Source: Pseudomonadota bacterium
Lineage (GTDB): Bacteria > Pseudomonadota > Alphaproteobacteria > Rhizobiales > Aestuariivirgaceae
DNA length: 64,000 nucleotides
Direction of reading: 5' to 3'
NCBI GenBank assembly: GCA_020161855.1
Contig: JAIUNJ010000002.1
Location: 62,001-126,000 of the forward strand
Shown: piece after piece, positions 53,988 to 63,118 of the stretch
Layout: each line of letters opens with the position of its first letter
Numbering within the stretch: position 1 is the stretch's first letter
Notes under the pieces: generated by a model
What the model was told of the DNA's origin: nothing
What the model saw: only the letters and a program-made list of their open reading frames with translations
Database searches by the model: none
Position numbers and translations under genes: made by a program

Positions 53988-54407
53988 TCAGAACAGTTCC
54001 TGGCTGCCCTTCGAGAGGAAGAAGCCGTAGCCGCTGCCATTGCGGCAGGTCAGGCCGCTGCTGTCGGAGCGGCAGGTGATCTGCCCCACCCGTATCTCGC
54101 GGCCATAGGCCAGCACCCGCGCATCGGGTGTCCGCACCGTGTCGCCGTAGCAGCCCATGATGGCGGGGCCAGCACCCTCCAGCTGGAAGCGGTTGCCATA
54201 GTCGAGGTCGCAGTCGGCGGGCCGCGGCGGCAAGGGGCTGCGCACGCTCATCTCGGCGATCTCGCAGTCGGCCAGGCCGCCGCCACCGGCGATCAGCCCG
54301 CAGTGGATGTTGTCCGAGGGGGTCCGGAAGAACACCACGTCATCGGCCAGCGCCGGGCCTCCCGCCATCGCCAGAACCAGCAGTGCCGCGCAGCCTCTCC
54401 AAGCCAT
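53988..54407 (-). CDS. Secreted cysteine-containing protein, DUF6636-like (paralogue 2)
   Basis: A 139-residue protein with a signal peptide (MAWRGCAALLVLAMAGGPALA). The mature part has FFRTPSDNIHCGL, GGLADCEIAEMS, GCYGDT and the C-terminal CRSDSSGLTCRNGSGYGFFL. These features line up with the protein at 23101-23514 (PSGN.CC, C....G.RC.N..GF.LS), so the two are distant paralogues. ATG 54407 was chosen because GGAG lies six bases before it; ATG 54413 is two codons earlier. Periplasmic; function unknown. Confidence 0.72.
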   Translation of the reverse strand: MAWRGCAALLVLAMAGGPALADDVVFFRTPSDNIHCGLIAGGGGLADCEIAEMSVRSPLPPRPADCDLDYGNRFQLEGAGPAIMGCYGDTVRTPDARVLAYGREIRVGQITCRSDSSGLTCRNGSGYGFFLSKGSQELF

Positions 54408-54536
54408 GTCCATCTCCTTGATGGCGCCATGCTGGCGGAAGCCCCTGGCCTTCGCAAGCCGTCATCGCCCGCCCTGCGGCGCGCGGGTCCCTGCCCTGCG
54501 CCCGGCCCCACTTGCGGCGCACGGCCAAATCAAGGC

Positions 54537-55442
54537 ATGAGCGGCTTCTCCCACGGTTCCTCCATGACCCCCTCGCACGCCACAGCCCGTATCGGGCTCC
54601 TGATGATGATTGCCGGTTCGGCGGTCGATTCCACCTCCGGCCTGTTCACGCGCATCATCGGCGCGGATGGTTTCACCCTCACGGCCGGCCGCGGCTTCTT
54701 CGCCTTCCTGATGGTGCTGGCCATCCTGTTCTGGCGCGATGGCCTGCGCACCTTCTCGTCCCTCATGAGCGTTGGCCTCACGGGCCTTATCCTCATCGGC
54801 TGCAACGCCATGGGCATGATGTTCAACATCGTGTCGCTGAGCTACACGGGTGTGGCCAACTTCTTCATGATCTTTGCCACCGCCCCCTTTGCCGCCGCCG
54901 TCGCGGCCCGCCTCGTTCTGGGTGAGCGGCTTGATGTCGCCACGCTGCTCGCCGCCATCGCAGGCTTCATCGGCATCGCCGTCATGATGCTGACCGGGGC
55001 CAAGGGCGGCGCCCTCATCGGCGATCTGCTGGCCGTGGCCTGCGTTCTCAGCTTCTCGCTCATCGTGCTCTTGGTGCGCCGCGCCCCCAAGCTCGATATC
55101 CTGCCGGTCTCCTGCCTCACGGTGCTGACCTCCGGCTTCATCGGCCTACCATTCGCCGATTTCTCGGTGCTCGATGGCCGCGGCTGGAGTCTCATGGCGC
55201 TGTTCGGCATGGTGCAGCTGGCCATCGGCAACCTGCTGATCTTCTATGCCATGCAGCGCATCCCGGCCGCGCAGTCCGGCCTCCTCGGCATCCTCAATGC
55301 CGCCTTCGCGCCGCTCTGGGTCTTTGCCTTCCTGGGCGAGGTCCCGACAGCCAATGTGCTGCTCGGCGGCGCGATCATCCTTGGCTCGTCGCTGCTCCAC
55401 GTCATCTGGACGATGACGCGGCCACACCCGATCGCCGCCTAG
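54537..55442 (+). CDS. EamA/DMT-family transporter
   Basis: A 301-residue membrane protein with about ten spans in two EamA repeats. Examples are LSYTGVANFFMIFATAPFAA in the first repeat and IPAAQSGLLGILNAAFAPLW in the second. The start at ATG 54537 gives the usual length; ATG 54564 is also possible. It overlaps the end of the convergent parE gene by four bases. It is the fourth DMT transporter in the window. Substrate unknown. Confidence 0.87.
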   Translation: MSGFSHGSSMTPSHATARIGLLMMIAGSAVDSTSGLFTRIIGADGFTLTAGRGFFAFLMVLAILFWRDGLRTFSSLMSVGLTGLILIGCNAMGMMFNIVSLSYTGVANFFMIFATAPFAAAVAARLVLGERLDVATLLAAIAGFIGIAVMMLTGAKGGALIGDLLAVACVLSFSLIVLLVRRAPKLDILPVSCLTVLTSGFIGLPFADFSVLDGRGWSLMALFGMVQLAIGNLLIFYAMQRIPAAQSGLLGILNAAFAPLWVFAFLGEVPTANVLLGGAIILGSSLLHVIWTMTRPHPIAA

Positions 55443-57475
55443 ACGTCGAGCGCCTCTTCCTCGACGAACTGCGCCCGCTCGGTGATGAAGTTGAAGCGCT
55501 CCTCGGGCTTGTTGCCCATGAGCTGCTCCACCACCTTGGCCGTCGAGGTCCGCGCCGCTTCGGAAAGCGTCACCCGCAGCAGCGTGCGCTTGCGCGGATC
55601 CATGGTGGTTTCCTTGAGCTGCGCAGGCAGCATTTCACCAAGGCCCTTGAAGCGGCCGACCTCGACCTTGCCGCGGCCGGAAAACTCCGTGCGCAGCAAT
55701 TCGTCCTTGTGCGCGTCGTTGCGGGCATAGGCCACCTTGCCACCCTGGCCGAGGCGATAGAGCGGCGGCACCGCCAGATAGAGATGCCCCTGGTCGATCA
55801 TCAGCGGCATCTGCCGATAGAAGAAGGTGATCAGCAGCGAGGCGATGTGTGCGCCATCGACGTCGGCGTCGGTCATGATGATGACCTTCTCGTAGCGCAG
55901 GTCCTCCTCGCGGTAGGATGTGCCGGTGCCCGCTCCCAGCGCCTGCAGCAGGTCAGAGAGCTGCTGGTTCTGCGCCAGCTTGTCCTTGCCGGCACTGGCC
56001 ACGTTGAGGATCTTGCCACGCAGCGGAAGAATGGCCTGCGTCTCGCGGTTGCGCGCCTGCTTGGCGGAACCGCCGGCCGAGTCACCTTCCACGATGAAAA
56101 GCTCCGAGCCTTCCGCCTGTGTCGCAGAACAGTCCGCGAGCTTGCCCGGCAGTCGCAATTTGCGGACGGCGGTCTTGCGGCCGACTTCCTTCTCCATCCT
56201 GCGGCGCAGGCGTTCCTCGGCCCGCTCGATGATCCAGTCGAGCAACCGGTCCGCCTGGGCCGGATGGCCCGCCAGCCAATGATCGAAGTGATCGCTCACC
56301 GCCCGGTCGACGATGCGCACGGCCTCGACGGTGGCGAGCTTGTCCTTGGTCTGGCCCTGGAATTCGGGTTCGCGGATAAAGACCGAGAGCATGGCGCCTG
56401 ACTGCACCATCACGTCATCGGTGGTGATCACGCTGGCGCGCTTGTTGCCTGCCAGGTCGGCATAGTTCTTGAGCGCCCGCGTCAGCGCGGTGCGGAAGCC
56501 CATCTCATGCGTGCCGCCTTCAGGCGTCGGGATGGTGTTGCAGTAGGACGAGATGAAGCCGTCCTCGCCGCCGAACCAGGCTACTGCCCACTCGACGTTG
56601 CCGTGGCCCCCTTCCTTCTCCACCTTGCCGGAGAAGACATCGGCCACCACGCGCGTGCGGCCCTCGAGCCGCTCCTCGAGAAAGTCCTTCAGGCCACCGG
56701 GGAAATGAAACACCGCCTCTTGCGGCACATCCTTGTCCTTGATGTGCCTGGTGGCGCAGCGCCAGCGGATTTCCACGCCACCGAAGAGGTAGGATTTCGA
56801 GCGCGCCATCTTGTAGAGGCGGCCGGCATTGAATTCGATGTTGCCCTTACCGAAGATCTGCGGGTCAGGGAGAAATTTCACGGTGGTGCCGCGGCGGCCC
56901 GAAATCTTGCCGAGGTTCTGCAATGGACCCGTTGCCTTGCCGCGCCGGAACTCCTGCCGGTACAGCTGCTGGCCACGCGCCACCTCCACGATCAGGTGTT
57001 CCGAAAGCGCATTGACCACGGAAACGCCGACGCCGTGCAAGCCACCCGAGGTGTCATAGACCTTGGAGTCGAACTTGCCGCCGGCATGCAGCGTGGTCAT
57101 GATCACTTCCAGCGCCGACTTGTCCTTGAACTTGGGATGGGGGTCGACCGGGATGCCACGGCCATTGTCAGTGACCGCGAGATAGCCGTCGTCCTGATAT
57201 TCCACCTCGATGCGGCTGGCATGGCCTGCCACGGCTTCGTCCATGGAGTTGTCGATGACTTCGGCAAAGAGATGGTGCAGCGCCTTCTCGTCGGTGCCAC
57301 CGATATACATGCCCGGGCGTCGGCGAACCGGCTCCAGGCCTTCGAGCACCTCGATGTCGGCAGCGGTATAGCTCTCCTCGCCGCGCGACTTGGCCTGCGC
57401 CTTGTGCGCGGGCTTCGCCTGCGGAACATCGCCAAAGAGATCGTCTGCCTTGTCGGCCTTTGCAGCTTTCGCCAT
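55439..57475 (-). CDS. parE: DNA topoisomerase IV subunit B
   Basis: A 678-residue GHKL-type ATPase subunit. The N-terminal part has RRRPGMYIGG, EVIDNSMDEAVAGHA and DNGRGIPVD, then GGLHGVGVSVVNALSEHLIV. The TOPRIM motifs are EGDSAGGSAKQARNR and DADVDGAHI. The Ala/Lys-rich N-terminal extension with DLFGD and the length below 700 residues fit alphaproteobacterial ParE, not GyrB (about 800). With ParC it separates daughter chromosomes. Confidence 0.92.
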   Translation of the reverse strand: MAKAAKADKADDLFGDVPQAKPAHKAQAKSRGEESYTAADIEVLEGLEPVRRRPGMYIGGTDEKALHHLFAEVIDNSMDEAVAGHASRIEVEYQDDGYLAVTDNGRGIPVDPHPKFKDKSALEVIMTTLHAGGKFDSKVYDTSGGLHGVGVSVVNALSEHLIVEVARGQQLYRQEFRRGKATGPLQNLGKISGRRGTTVKFLPDPQIFGKGNIEFNAGRLYKMARSKSYLFGGVEIRWRCATRHIKDKDVPQEAVFHFPGGLKDFLEERLEGRTRVVADVFSGKVEKEGGHGNVEWAVAWFGGEDGFISSYCNTIPTPEGGTHEMGFRTALTRALKNYADLAGNKRASVITTDDVMVQSGAMLSVFIREPEFQGQTKDKLATVEAVRIVDRAVSDHFDHWLAGHPAQADRLLDWIIERAEERLRRRMEKEVGRKTAVRKLRLPGKLADCSATQAEGSELFIVEGDSAGGSAKQARNRETQAILPLRGKILNVASAGKDKLAQNQQLSDLLQALGAGTGTSYREEDLRYEKVIIMTDADVDGAHIASLLITFFYRQMPLMIDQGHLYLAVPPLYRLGQGGKVAYARNDAHKDELLRTEFSGRGKVEVGRFKGLGEMLPAQLKETTMDPRKRTLLRVTLSEAARTSTAKVVEQLMGNKPEERFNFITERAQFVEEEALDV

Positions 57476-57531
57476 GTGGTGAATTCAATCCCGAATCGTT
57501 TTCCGCAATATGGCGGCCCGGGCCGGAAATC

Positions 57532-58929
57532 TCAAATCGGCGTAACTTCGTTCCAGGTGGCGTTCCAGAATGTCTCCGGGGCCGTCTTGAGTGTTTTCAG
57601 GGCACCAACGCGCGGCAAGGGCAGCGGCACACCGGCCGTCCGCCGCACGAGTTCGGCCTTGGCCTCCGCAATGCGCTCCGGCGCAGCGAGCAACCGCACA
57701 GCCCCCAGCGCCAGCGTCTGCGCCGCCATCAGCGGCCCCGCTGCGCTTGCCTTGTGGCCTGACAGCGAGGTCCAGGACCAGTGGTGGATCGGCACCTGCT
57801 CAGGATAGGCCCAGTTCACACGGCCGAGGGGGATGCGCCAGCTGAGGTCGCCGTCGTCCTGGCCGTAATAGTCCTCGCCGCTGCCGAAGTAGTGGACGCC
57901 ACGGTCGAGCTTCATCTCTGCATCCGGCGCGCAGGTTGCGCTGAGCTCCCGCATGAAGGCGATATCAGCGTCCTGCCAGGCGGGTGGGCCAACTTCGCGC
58001 ATCGCCTCAAACAGGGTTGTCCCCAGCACATCATTGCCGAGATAGCCCCGGCTTTCGGCAATGAACTGGTGCCTGACCGCCTGCTTGCGCTCCGCACCGA
58101 CAGTGTCGGCCAGTTCGCAAATCATGGCGTAGGCCGCTGTCGCATCTTCAAACGATAGGGCACGCGTTGAATACCAAACCCTCGTCTCATCCGGCGTTAT
58201 ACCGGGCATCACGCCCGACCTCCGCAGCACATGCCGGCGCTGGACCTTGGGGAAAGCTTCAGCCAATGCGGTTTCGGCGCGCTGCACCAATTGCTCGGCG
58301 GCCAGAAGTGCGTTCGACGACAGGGCGAAGCCTGCATGCCCCGCCTCTCCCTTGAAGACGAACTCCCCCATCACGACCGACTGGCATGGCCGCGAGAGAC
58401 TTCCCGTCTGATAGTCGCCATGTGACGTGAGGATGCAATCAACGCCGTCGAAGACCCCGGCATGGAGCAACGCAATCTTGCCCCAGAGGATTTCCTCGGC
58501 AGGGCAGCCAATCACCCGGATCTCGCCAGCGAGCTTGAGATCACGGGCGGCCTTTACTGCAAGGATAGCCGCTGCACTATTGGCAGGACCGATGTGATTG
58601 TGGCCGCAGGCGTGCCCCGCGACGGCATTCACCGGCTTGAAAGAAGCTTCCGCCTCCGCGGCGAGTCCCGGCAGGGCATCATACTCGGCGAGGATTGCAA
58701 CAACCGGTCCGCTTCTGAGGCGCAGCCGCGCCTCAAAGGCCGTCGGCACCCCGCCAATACCTGCGGTGACCTCGAAGCCATGATCCTTGAGAAACTGCTG
58801 CAACCGGGCGCTGGAACGATACTCCATGGCCGGAACCTCGGGGTCTCGCCACTGCGCCTCGAAGAGCGCTTCGATTGCAGCCTTGAGGGGGCTGAAATGA
58901 AACTTCACGCGGTCAAGTTCGGCAGACAT
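57532..58929 (-). CDS. M20-family amidohydrolase (AbgB/aminoacylase-like)
   Basis: A 465-residue M20D metallopeptidase-type enzyme. Metal-binding residues are visible in GHACGHNHIG near residue 106, in CPAEEILWGK, and in TSHGDYQ near residue 170. A dimerisation domain follows (about 185-320), with GEAGHAGFALSSN, as in AbgB-like amidohydrolases that cleave N-acyl or p-aminobenzoyl amino acids. Its ATG overlaps the stop codon of the XRE-cupin regulator gene as TGATG, so it is surely regulated with it. Substrate unknown. Confidence 0.85.
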   Translation of the reverse strand: MSAELDRVKFHFSPLKAAIEALFEAQWRDPEVPAMEYRSSARLQQFLKDHGFEVTAGIGGVPTAFEARLRLRSGPVVAILAEYDALPGLAAEAEASFKPVNAVAGHACGHNHIGPANSAAAILAVKAARDLKLAGEIRVIGCPAEEILWGKIALLHAGVFDGVDCILTSHGDYQTGSLSRPCQSVVMGEFVFKGEAGHAGFALSSNALLAAEQLVQRAETALAEAFPKVQRRHVLRRSGVMPGITPDETRVWYSTRALSFEDATAAYAMICELADTVGAERKQAVRHQFIAESRGYLGNDVLGTTLFEAMREVGPPAWQDADIAFMRELSATCAPDAEMKLDRGVHYFGSGEDYYGQDDGDLSWRIPLGRVNWAYPEQVPIHHWSWTSLSGHKASAAGPLMAAQTLALGAVRLLAAPERIAEAKAELVRRTAGVPLPLPRVGALKTLKTAPETFWNATWNEVTPI

Positions 58930-59546
58930 CACGCCTGCCCGGTTCCAAACTGCCGCAGCGCCAGCATCATGACGGCATGAGCTTCGCCCTCGCCGACATT
59001 GACGATCCTGTGGGGCACGTCCGCCTTGAAGCGCAGGGCCTCGCCTGCCTTCACGACACGAGCCTCGCCCCCTGTCGTCACCTCAAGATCGCCCGAGACG
59101 ATGTAGAGATGTTCCACCGTGCCCGGCGGATGGGGTGAGGACTCCAGCACACCCTTGGGGCTGGCGTGGAAATCGTACCACTGGAAAAAGTCGACGAGAT
59201 TTAGCGGCCCGGCAATGGCCAGCCGGCAAAGGCCGTCCTCGCTCTGCAGCATGGGAATGCCGGATCTGGTCTGGTGTTCCAGGAAAAGCGACTGCTGCTC
59301 GCCGCGTAGAACTTCGTCAACGGTGGTGTCGAGGGCCCGCGACAGCCGAACGACAGTGGCCAGCGTCGGGTTTGTCTCGTTGCGCTCGATCTGGGAAATG
59401 ATCGACTTCGCCACCCCGGACTGCTCGGAAAGCTCACCCAGCGACATGTTGTAGGCTTTGCGCAGGCGCTGGATGGTCTTGCCCAGATCGGCGGCCGTCA
59501 CATCCGCAGCCTGTCCCTTGCCGCCACTCCTGCCGCGCGTTGACAT
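58929..59546 (-). CDS. XRE-family regulator with C-terminal cupin domain
   Basis: A 205-residue regulator. The helix-turn-helix is at about residues 20-75 (IQRLRKAYNMSLGELSEQSG, then VAKSIISQIERNETNPTLAT). The C-terminal cupin_2 domain (about 115-200) has GTVEHLYIVSGDLEVTTGGE and GEALRFKADVPHRIVNVG and should bind a small ligand. Start ATG 59546 has GAGG about ten bases upstream; ATG 59570 lacks a ribosome site and begins one base from the operator palindrome. It overlaps the amidohydrolase gene and probably controls it and itself. Confidence 0.87.
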   Translation of the reverse strand: MSTRGRSGGKGQAADVTAADLGKTIQRLRKAYNMSLGELSEQSGVAKSIISQIERNETNPTLATVVRLSRALDTTVDEVLRGEQQSLFLEHQTRSGIPMLQSEDGLCRLAIAGPLNLVDFFQWYDFHASPKGVLESSPHPPGTVEHLYIVSGDLEVTTGGEARVVKAGEALRFKADVPHRIVNVGEGEAHAVMMLALRQFGTGQA

Positions 59547-59571
59547 CAACCCGTTTCCTCTGTAGGACATC

Positions 59572-59589
59572 TGTTCGGAAAAACGAACA
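59572..59589. promoter_or_regulatory. Operator palindrome upstream of the XRE-cupin gene
   Basis: TGTTCG and CGAACA form a perfect six-base inverted repeat around GAAAAA, 26 bases before the ATG at 59546 and 128 bases before cysG. It suits autoregulation by the XRE-cupin protein. The 170-base gap also must hold the cysG promoter. Confidence 0.6.
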
Positions 59590-59716
59590 CTTCGTATTTC
59601 CGGGCTTTCACGGTCTCAATTGCATGAAATTGCGGCGAGATTCAACGGAATTCGAAGGCCGATACTGAATGGATGACGGTCGTCCGGTTCACCGAACGGC
59701 AGGAAGAGGAACGCAG

Positions 59717-61123
59717 ATGCGCTATTTTCCGATCTTCGTCGACCTGAAGGGCCGCCGCGTTATTGTCGTGGGCGGCGGCGAGGAAGCCACCCGCAAGGTG
59801 CGGCTCCTGCTCAAGACCGATGCCCTCATCGAGGTCATTGCCAATGAGCTGCATCCTGAACTGGCCGACGGCAGCCGCATCCGGTGGATTGCCAAGAGCT
59901 TCCTGCCAGACCTGCTGGATGGGGCCGCCCTTGTCTATTCGGCCGATCCCCAACTGAATGCCGAGGTCAGCGCGGCTGCCCAGGCGCGCGGCATTCCCGT
60001 CAATGCTGTCGACCAGGCCGATATCTCCACTTTCATCATTCCCTCAATCGTTGACCGCGACCCGGTGATCGTCGCCATCGGCACCGAAGGTACGGCGCCT
60101 GTTCTGGCCCAGGGCATCCGCGGCAAGATCGATGCCCTGCTGCCACAGTCGCTCGGCAACCTGGCGCGCAAGGCAGCCTCGTTGCGCGAATTCGTGGCCA
60201 CCAAGGTTCCACACGGAAACCGCCGCCGCAGCTTCTGGCAGCAGTTCTTCTCTGGCCCGCTGCAAGAGGCCGTACTCGCTGATGATGCCGCCGGATTTGA
60301 ACTTCATTTTCAACAGGCCCTGTCAGGTAATGCGACGCCTGCAGCGGGGCGTGTCTCTCTGGTGGGTGCGGGGCCCGGCGATCCGGAACTGCTGACGCTC
60401 AAGGCCCATCGCAGGATTCAAGAGGCGGATGTCATCGTCTATGACCGGCTTGTCTCCGACGGCGTTCTCGAAATGGCGCGGCGTGACGCCATTCGCATTC
60501 CGGTCGGCAAGACACCCTTTGAGGCTTCGCCCTCGCAGCGGGAGATCAATGATGTTCTTCTCCGCGAGGCGCAGAAGGGCCTTCACGTTGTCAGGCTCAA
60601 AGGAGGCGACCCTTACGTCTTTGGCCGTGGCGGCGAAGAACAGGCCTTCCTCGAATCTGCCGGCATTGCGGTCGATGTTGTACCCGGCATCACCGCCGCA
60701 TTGGGCTGTGCGGCCTCCGCCAGGCTGCCGCTTACCCAGCGCGGCCACAACCGCTCCATCACGCTCCTGACAGCAGCCAGCGAAAGCGGCATCGCCGAGC
60801 ACGACTGGGCCCCTCTCGCCAAGCCTGGCCAGGCATTCGCCATCTACATGGGTGTCAATGCCGCTGGTGACATCGCTGGGCGCCTGCTCGATTCCGGCAT
60901 TGCCCCCTCGACGCCCGTGGCCATTGTCGAGAATGGCACGCTCGCCAGCGAGCGCGTCCTCACCACCACCATCGGCGGACTCTGGGAAACAATCCAGTTT
61001 GCCGGCGTCACAGGCCCATCGATGATCTACGTCGGTCTTCGGCAGGCACGTGCTTCGGCCGATGTCGTTCCCTTCCCCATCCGCGAAGACATTCGCGATG
61101 CACTTCTCAAGGCAGCCTCATGA
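59717..61123 (+). CDS. cysG: Siroheme synthase (precorrin-2 dehydrogenase/ferrochelatase and uroporphyrinogen methyltransferase)
   Basis: A 468-residue bifunctional enzyme. The N-terminal CysG-B domain has VIVVGGGEEATRKVRLLLKT and NAVDQADISTFIIPSIVDRD. The C-terminal SUMT domain from about residue 215 has VSLVGAGPGDPELLTLKAHR, LKGGDPYVFGRGGEE and PGITAALGCAAS. It makes siroheme for the sulfite reductase encoded two genes later. ATG 59717 has GAGGA seven bases upstream. First gene of the sulfite assimilation operon; its stop overlaps the DUF2849 gene start as ATGA. Confidence 0.95.
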   Translation: MRYFPIFVDLKGRRVIVVGGGEEATRKVRLLLKTDALIEVIANELHPELADGSRIRWIAKSFLPDLLDGAALVYSADPQLNAEVSAAAQARGIPVNAVDQADISTFIIPSIVDRDPVIVAIGTEGTAPVLAQGIRGKIDALLPQSLGNLARKAASLREFVATKVPHGNRRRSFWQQFFSGPLQEAVLADDAAGFELHFQQALSGNATPAAGRVSLVGAGPGDPELLTLKAHRRIQEADVIVYDRLVSDGVLEMARRDAIRIPVGKTPFEASPSQREINDVLLREAQKGLHVVRLKGGDPYVFGRGGEEQAFLESAGIAVDVVPGITAALGCAASARLPLTQRGHNRSITLLTAASESGIAEHDWAPLAKPGQAFAIYMGVNAAGDIAGRLLDSGIAPSTPVAIVENGTLASERVLTTTIGGLWETIQFAGVTGPSMIYVGLRQARASADVVPFPIREDIRDALLKAAS

Positions 61124-61458
61124 GCACTCCCGAAAAAGGTCAGGTCATGACCGCAAACCGCCTGCGTGACGGCGAGGTCGTCTTTCTCACCCGCGCCGGC
61201 ATCTGGAGCGAAAAGATCGATGACGCCGTTCTGGCCCTTGAACCACAGGCCGCAGCGGCCCTCGAAGAGCGCGCCCAGCAGGATGTCAAGGCCACGGCCG
61301 TGACCGGCACCTATCTGTTCGACGCCGAACGGATCGACGGCAAGATCCGCGCTCTTCATTTCCGCGAGCGCATCCGAACGCTGGGGCCCACAGTTCGCAC
61401 CGATCTCGGCAAGCAATCACAAGGAACGGCTGGCGCCTTCGCTGCCGTCGAGGAGTGA
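61120..61458 (+). CDS. DUF2849 protein of the sulfite reductase operon
   Basis: A 112-residue soluble protein with LRDGEVVFLTRAGIWSEKID, then TGTYLFDAERIDGKIRALHF and RERIRTLGPTVRTDLG. This is DUF2849, regularly placed between cysG and cysI in alphaproteobacteria. Constant linkage suggests a role in assembly, electron supply or regulation of sulfite reductase, but none is proven. The ATG overlaps the cysG stop. A second in-frame ATG lies nine codons on. Confidence 0.88.
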   Translation: MSTPEKGQVMTANRLRDGEVVFLTRAGIWSEKIDDAVLALEPQAAAALEERAQQDVKATAVTGTYLFDAERIDGKIRALHFRERIRTLGPTVRTDLGKQSQGTAGAFAAVEE

Positions 61459-61462
61459 TCCC

Positions 61463-63118
61463 ATGTACCGCTACGACGAATTTGACCGCCAGTTCGTTCT
61501 CGAACGTACGGCCCAGTTCCGCGACCAGGCCGAACGCCGCCTGAGCGGCGAGTTGACGGAAGAGGAATTCCGCCCCTTGCGACTGATGAACGGGCTCTAT
61601 CTGCAGCTTCATGCCTATATGCTGCGGGTGGCCATCCCCTATGGCACGCTGTCATCGAAGCAGATGCACCAGTTGGCCTACATCGCCGACAAGTGGGACC
61701 GCGGCTACGGCCACTTCACCACGCGGCAGAACATCCAGTACAACTGGATCAAGCTGGAAGACACAGCCGACATCCTTCAGGCCCTTGCCGATGTCGAGAT
61801 GCACGCCATCCAGACCTCCGGCAACTGCATCCGCAATGTGACCACCGATCACTGGGCCGGAGCGGCGGCGGATGAAATCGCTGACCCCCGTCCCGTCGGT
61901 GAGTTGCTGCGCCAATGGTCATCGCTGCATCCCGAGTTTTCCTTCCTGCCACGCAAGTTCAAGATCGCCATCACCGGCGCTCCCAACGACCGTGCTGCCG
62001 TCAAGGTCCACGACATCGGCCTCAGGCTGCATCGCAACGCCAAGGGCCAAGCCGGCTGGGAAGTGATGGTGGGTGGTGGCCAGGGCCGCACGCCGATGAT
62101 CGCCGTGACGGTGCGTGAGCATCTGCCGGAGAACGAGCTGGTGCCCTATCTCGAAGCGATCATGCGCGTCTACAATCTCTATGGACGCCGGGACAACAAG
62201 TACAAGGCGCGCATCAAGATCCTCGTGCACGAGATCGGCGCCGAGAAATTCCGTTCGGAGGTCGAGGCCGAATATGCCCGGCATCCGCACCAGACGACGG
62301 AAGTTGAGGAGCGGGAGCTGGCGCGCATCGCCAAGTACTTCGCGCCACCGCGCTTTGAGAAACTGTCGCGCTTCGTTCCGCAATTCGAGGAAGCAAAGCT
62401 GAAGGACAAGGACTTCGGCCGCTGGGTGAAGAACAACACCGCAGCTCATCACGTTGATGGCTACACAATCGTGAACATCTCGCTCAAGGCCACCGGAGAG
62501 ATTCCGGGCGATGCCACCGGCGAGCAGATGCGTGTGATGGCCGACCTGGCCGAGCACTATTCGTTCGACGAGCTCCGCGTCTCCCATGCCCAGAACATCG
62601 TTCTGCCGCATGTGAAACTGTCCGATGTTCACGCCGTCTGGCTGAAGCTCAAGGCGCACAACCTGGCAGAGGCCAATTATGGACTGGTGGGCGACATCAT
62701 CGCCTGCCCCGGCATGGACTATTGCTCTCTTGCCACCGCGCGTTCGATTCCGATTTCGCAGGCAATCAGCCGGAAATTCGCGGATGCGCGCAAGCAGGAA
62801 GAGATCGGCGCCATCAAGATCAACATTTCAGGCTGCATCAACGCCTGTGGCCATCACCATGTGGGCCATATCGGCATTCTCGGCCTCGACAAAAAGGGCG
62901 AAGAATTCTTCCAGATTACGCTGGGTGGTTCTTCCTCCGAAAATGCCTCGATCGGCACCATTCTCGGCCCCGGCTTCGCCGGCCATGAGGTACCCGATGC
63001 CATCGAGAAGATTGTCGACACCTATATCAAGCTCAGGTCGCCCGGCGAGGAGTTTCTCTCCACCTATCGCCGCATTGGTCCCCAGCCCTTCAAGGAAGCT
63101 CTCTATGCCGCTGCTTAA
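61463..63118 (+). CDS. cysI: Nitrite/sulfite reductase hemoprotein (assimilatory sulfite reductase)
   Basis: A 551-residue siroheme/[4Fe-4S] enzyme. Two ferrodoxin-like half-domains are followed by cluster ligands in CPGMDYCSLATARS and SGCINACGHHHVGHIG, with GHFTTRQNIQYNWIKLED in the first half for siroheme binding. Context with cysH, cysG and DUF2849 shows that it reduces sulfite to sulfide rather than nitrite. Its electron donor is unknown: no CysJ flavoprotein is adjacent, so ferredoxin or another carrier may serve. GAGGAG precedes the ATG. Confidence 0.94.
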   Translation: MYRYDEFDRQFVLERTAQFRDQAERRLSGELTEEEFRPLRLMNGLYLQLHAYMLRVAIPYGTLSSKQMHQLAYIADKWDRGYGHFTTRQNIQYNWIKLEDTADILQALADVEMHAIQTSGNCIRNVTTDHWAGAAADEIADPRPVGELLRQWSSLHPEFSFLPRKFKIAITGAPNDRAAVKVHDIGLRLHRNAKGQAGWEVMVGGGQGRTPMIAVTVREHLPENELVPYLEAIMRVYNLYGRRDNKYKARIKILVHEIGAEKFRSEVEAEYARHPHQTTEVEERELARIAKYFAPPRFEKLSRFVPQFEEAKLKDKDFGRWVKNNTAAHHVDGYTIVNISLKATGEIPGDATGEQMRVMADLAEHYSFDELRVSHAQNIVLPHVKLSDVHAVWLKLKAHNLAEANYGLVGDIIACPGMDYCSLATARSIPISQAISRKFADARKQEEIGAIKINISGCINACGHHHVGHIGILGLDKKGEEFFQITLGGSSSENASIGTILGPGFAGHEVPDAIEKIVDTYIKLRSPGEEFLSTYRRIGPQPFKEALYAAA

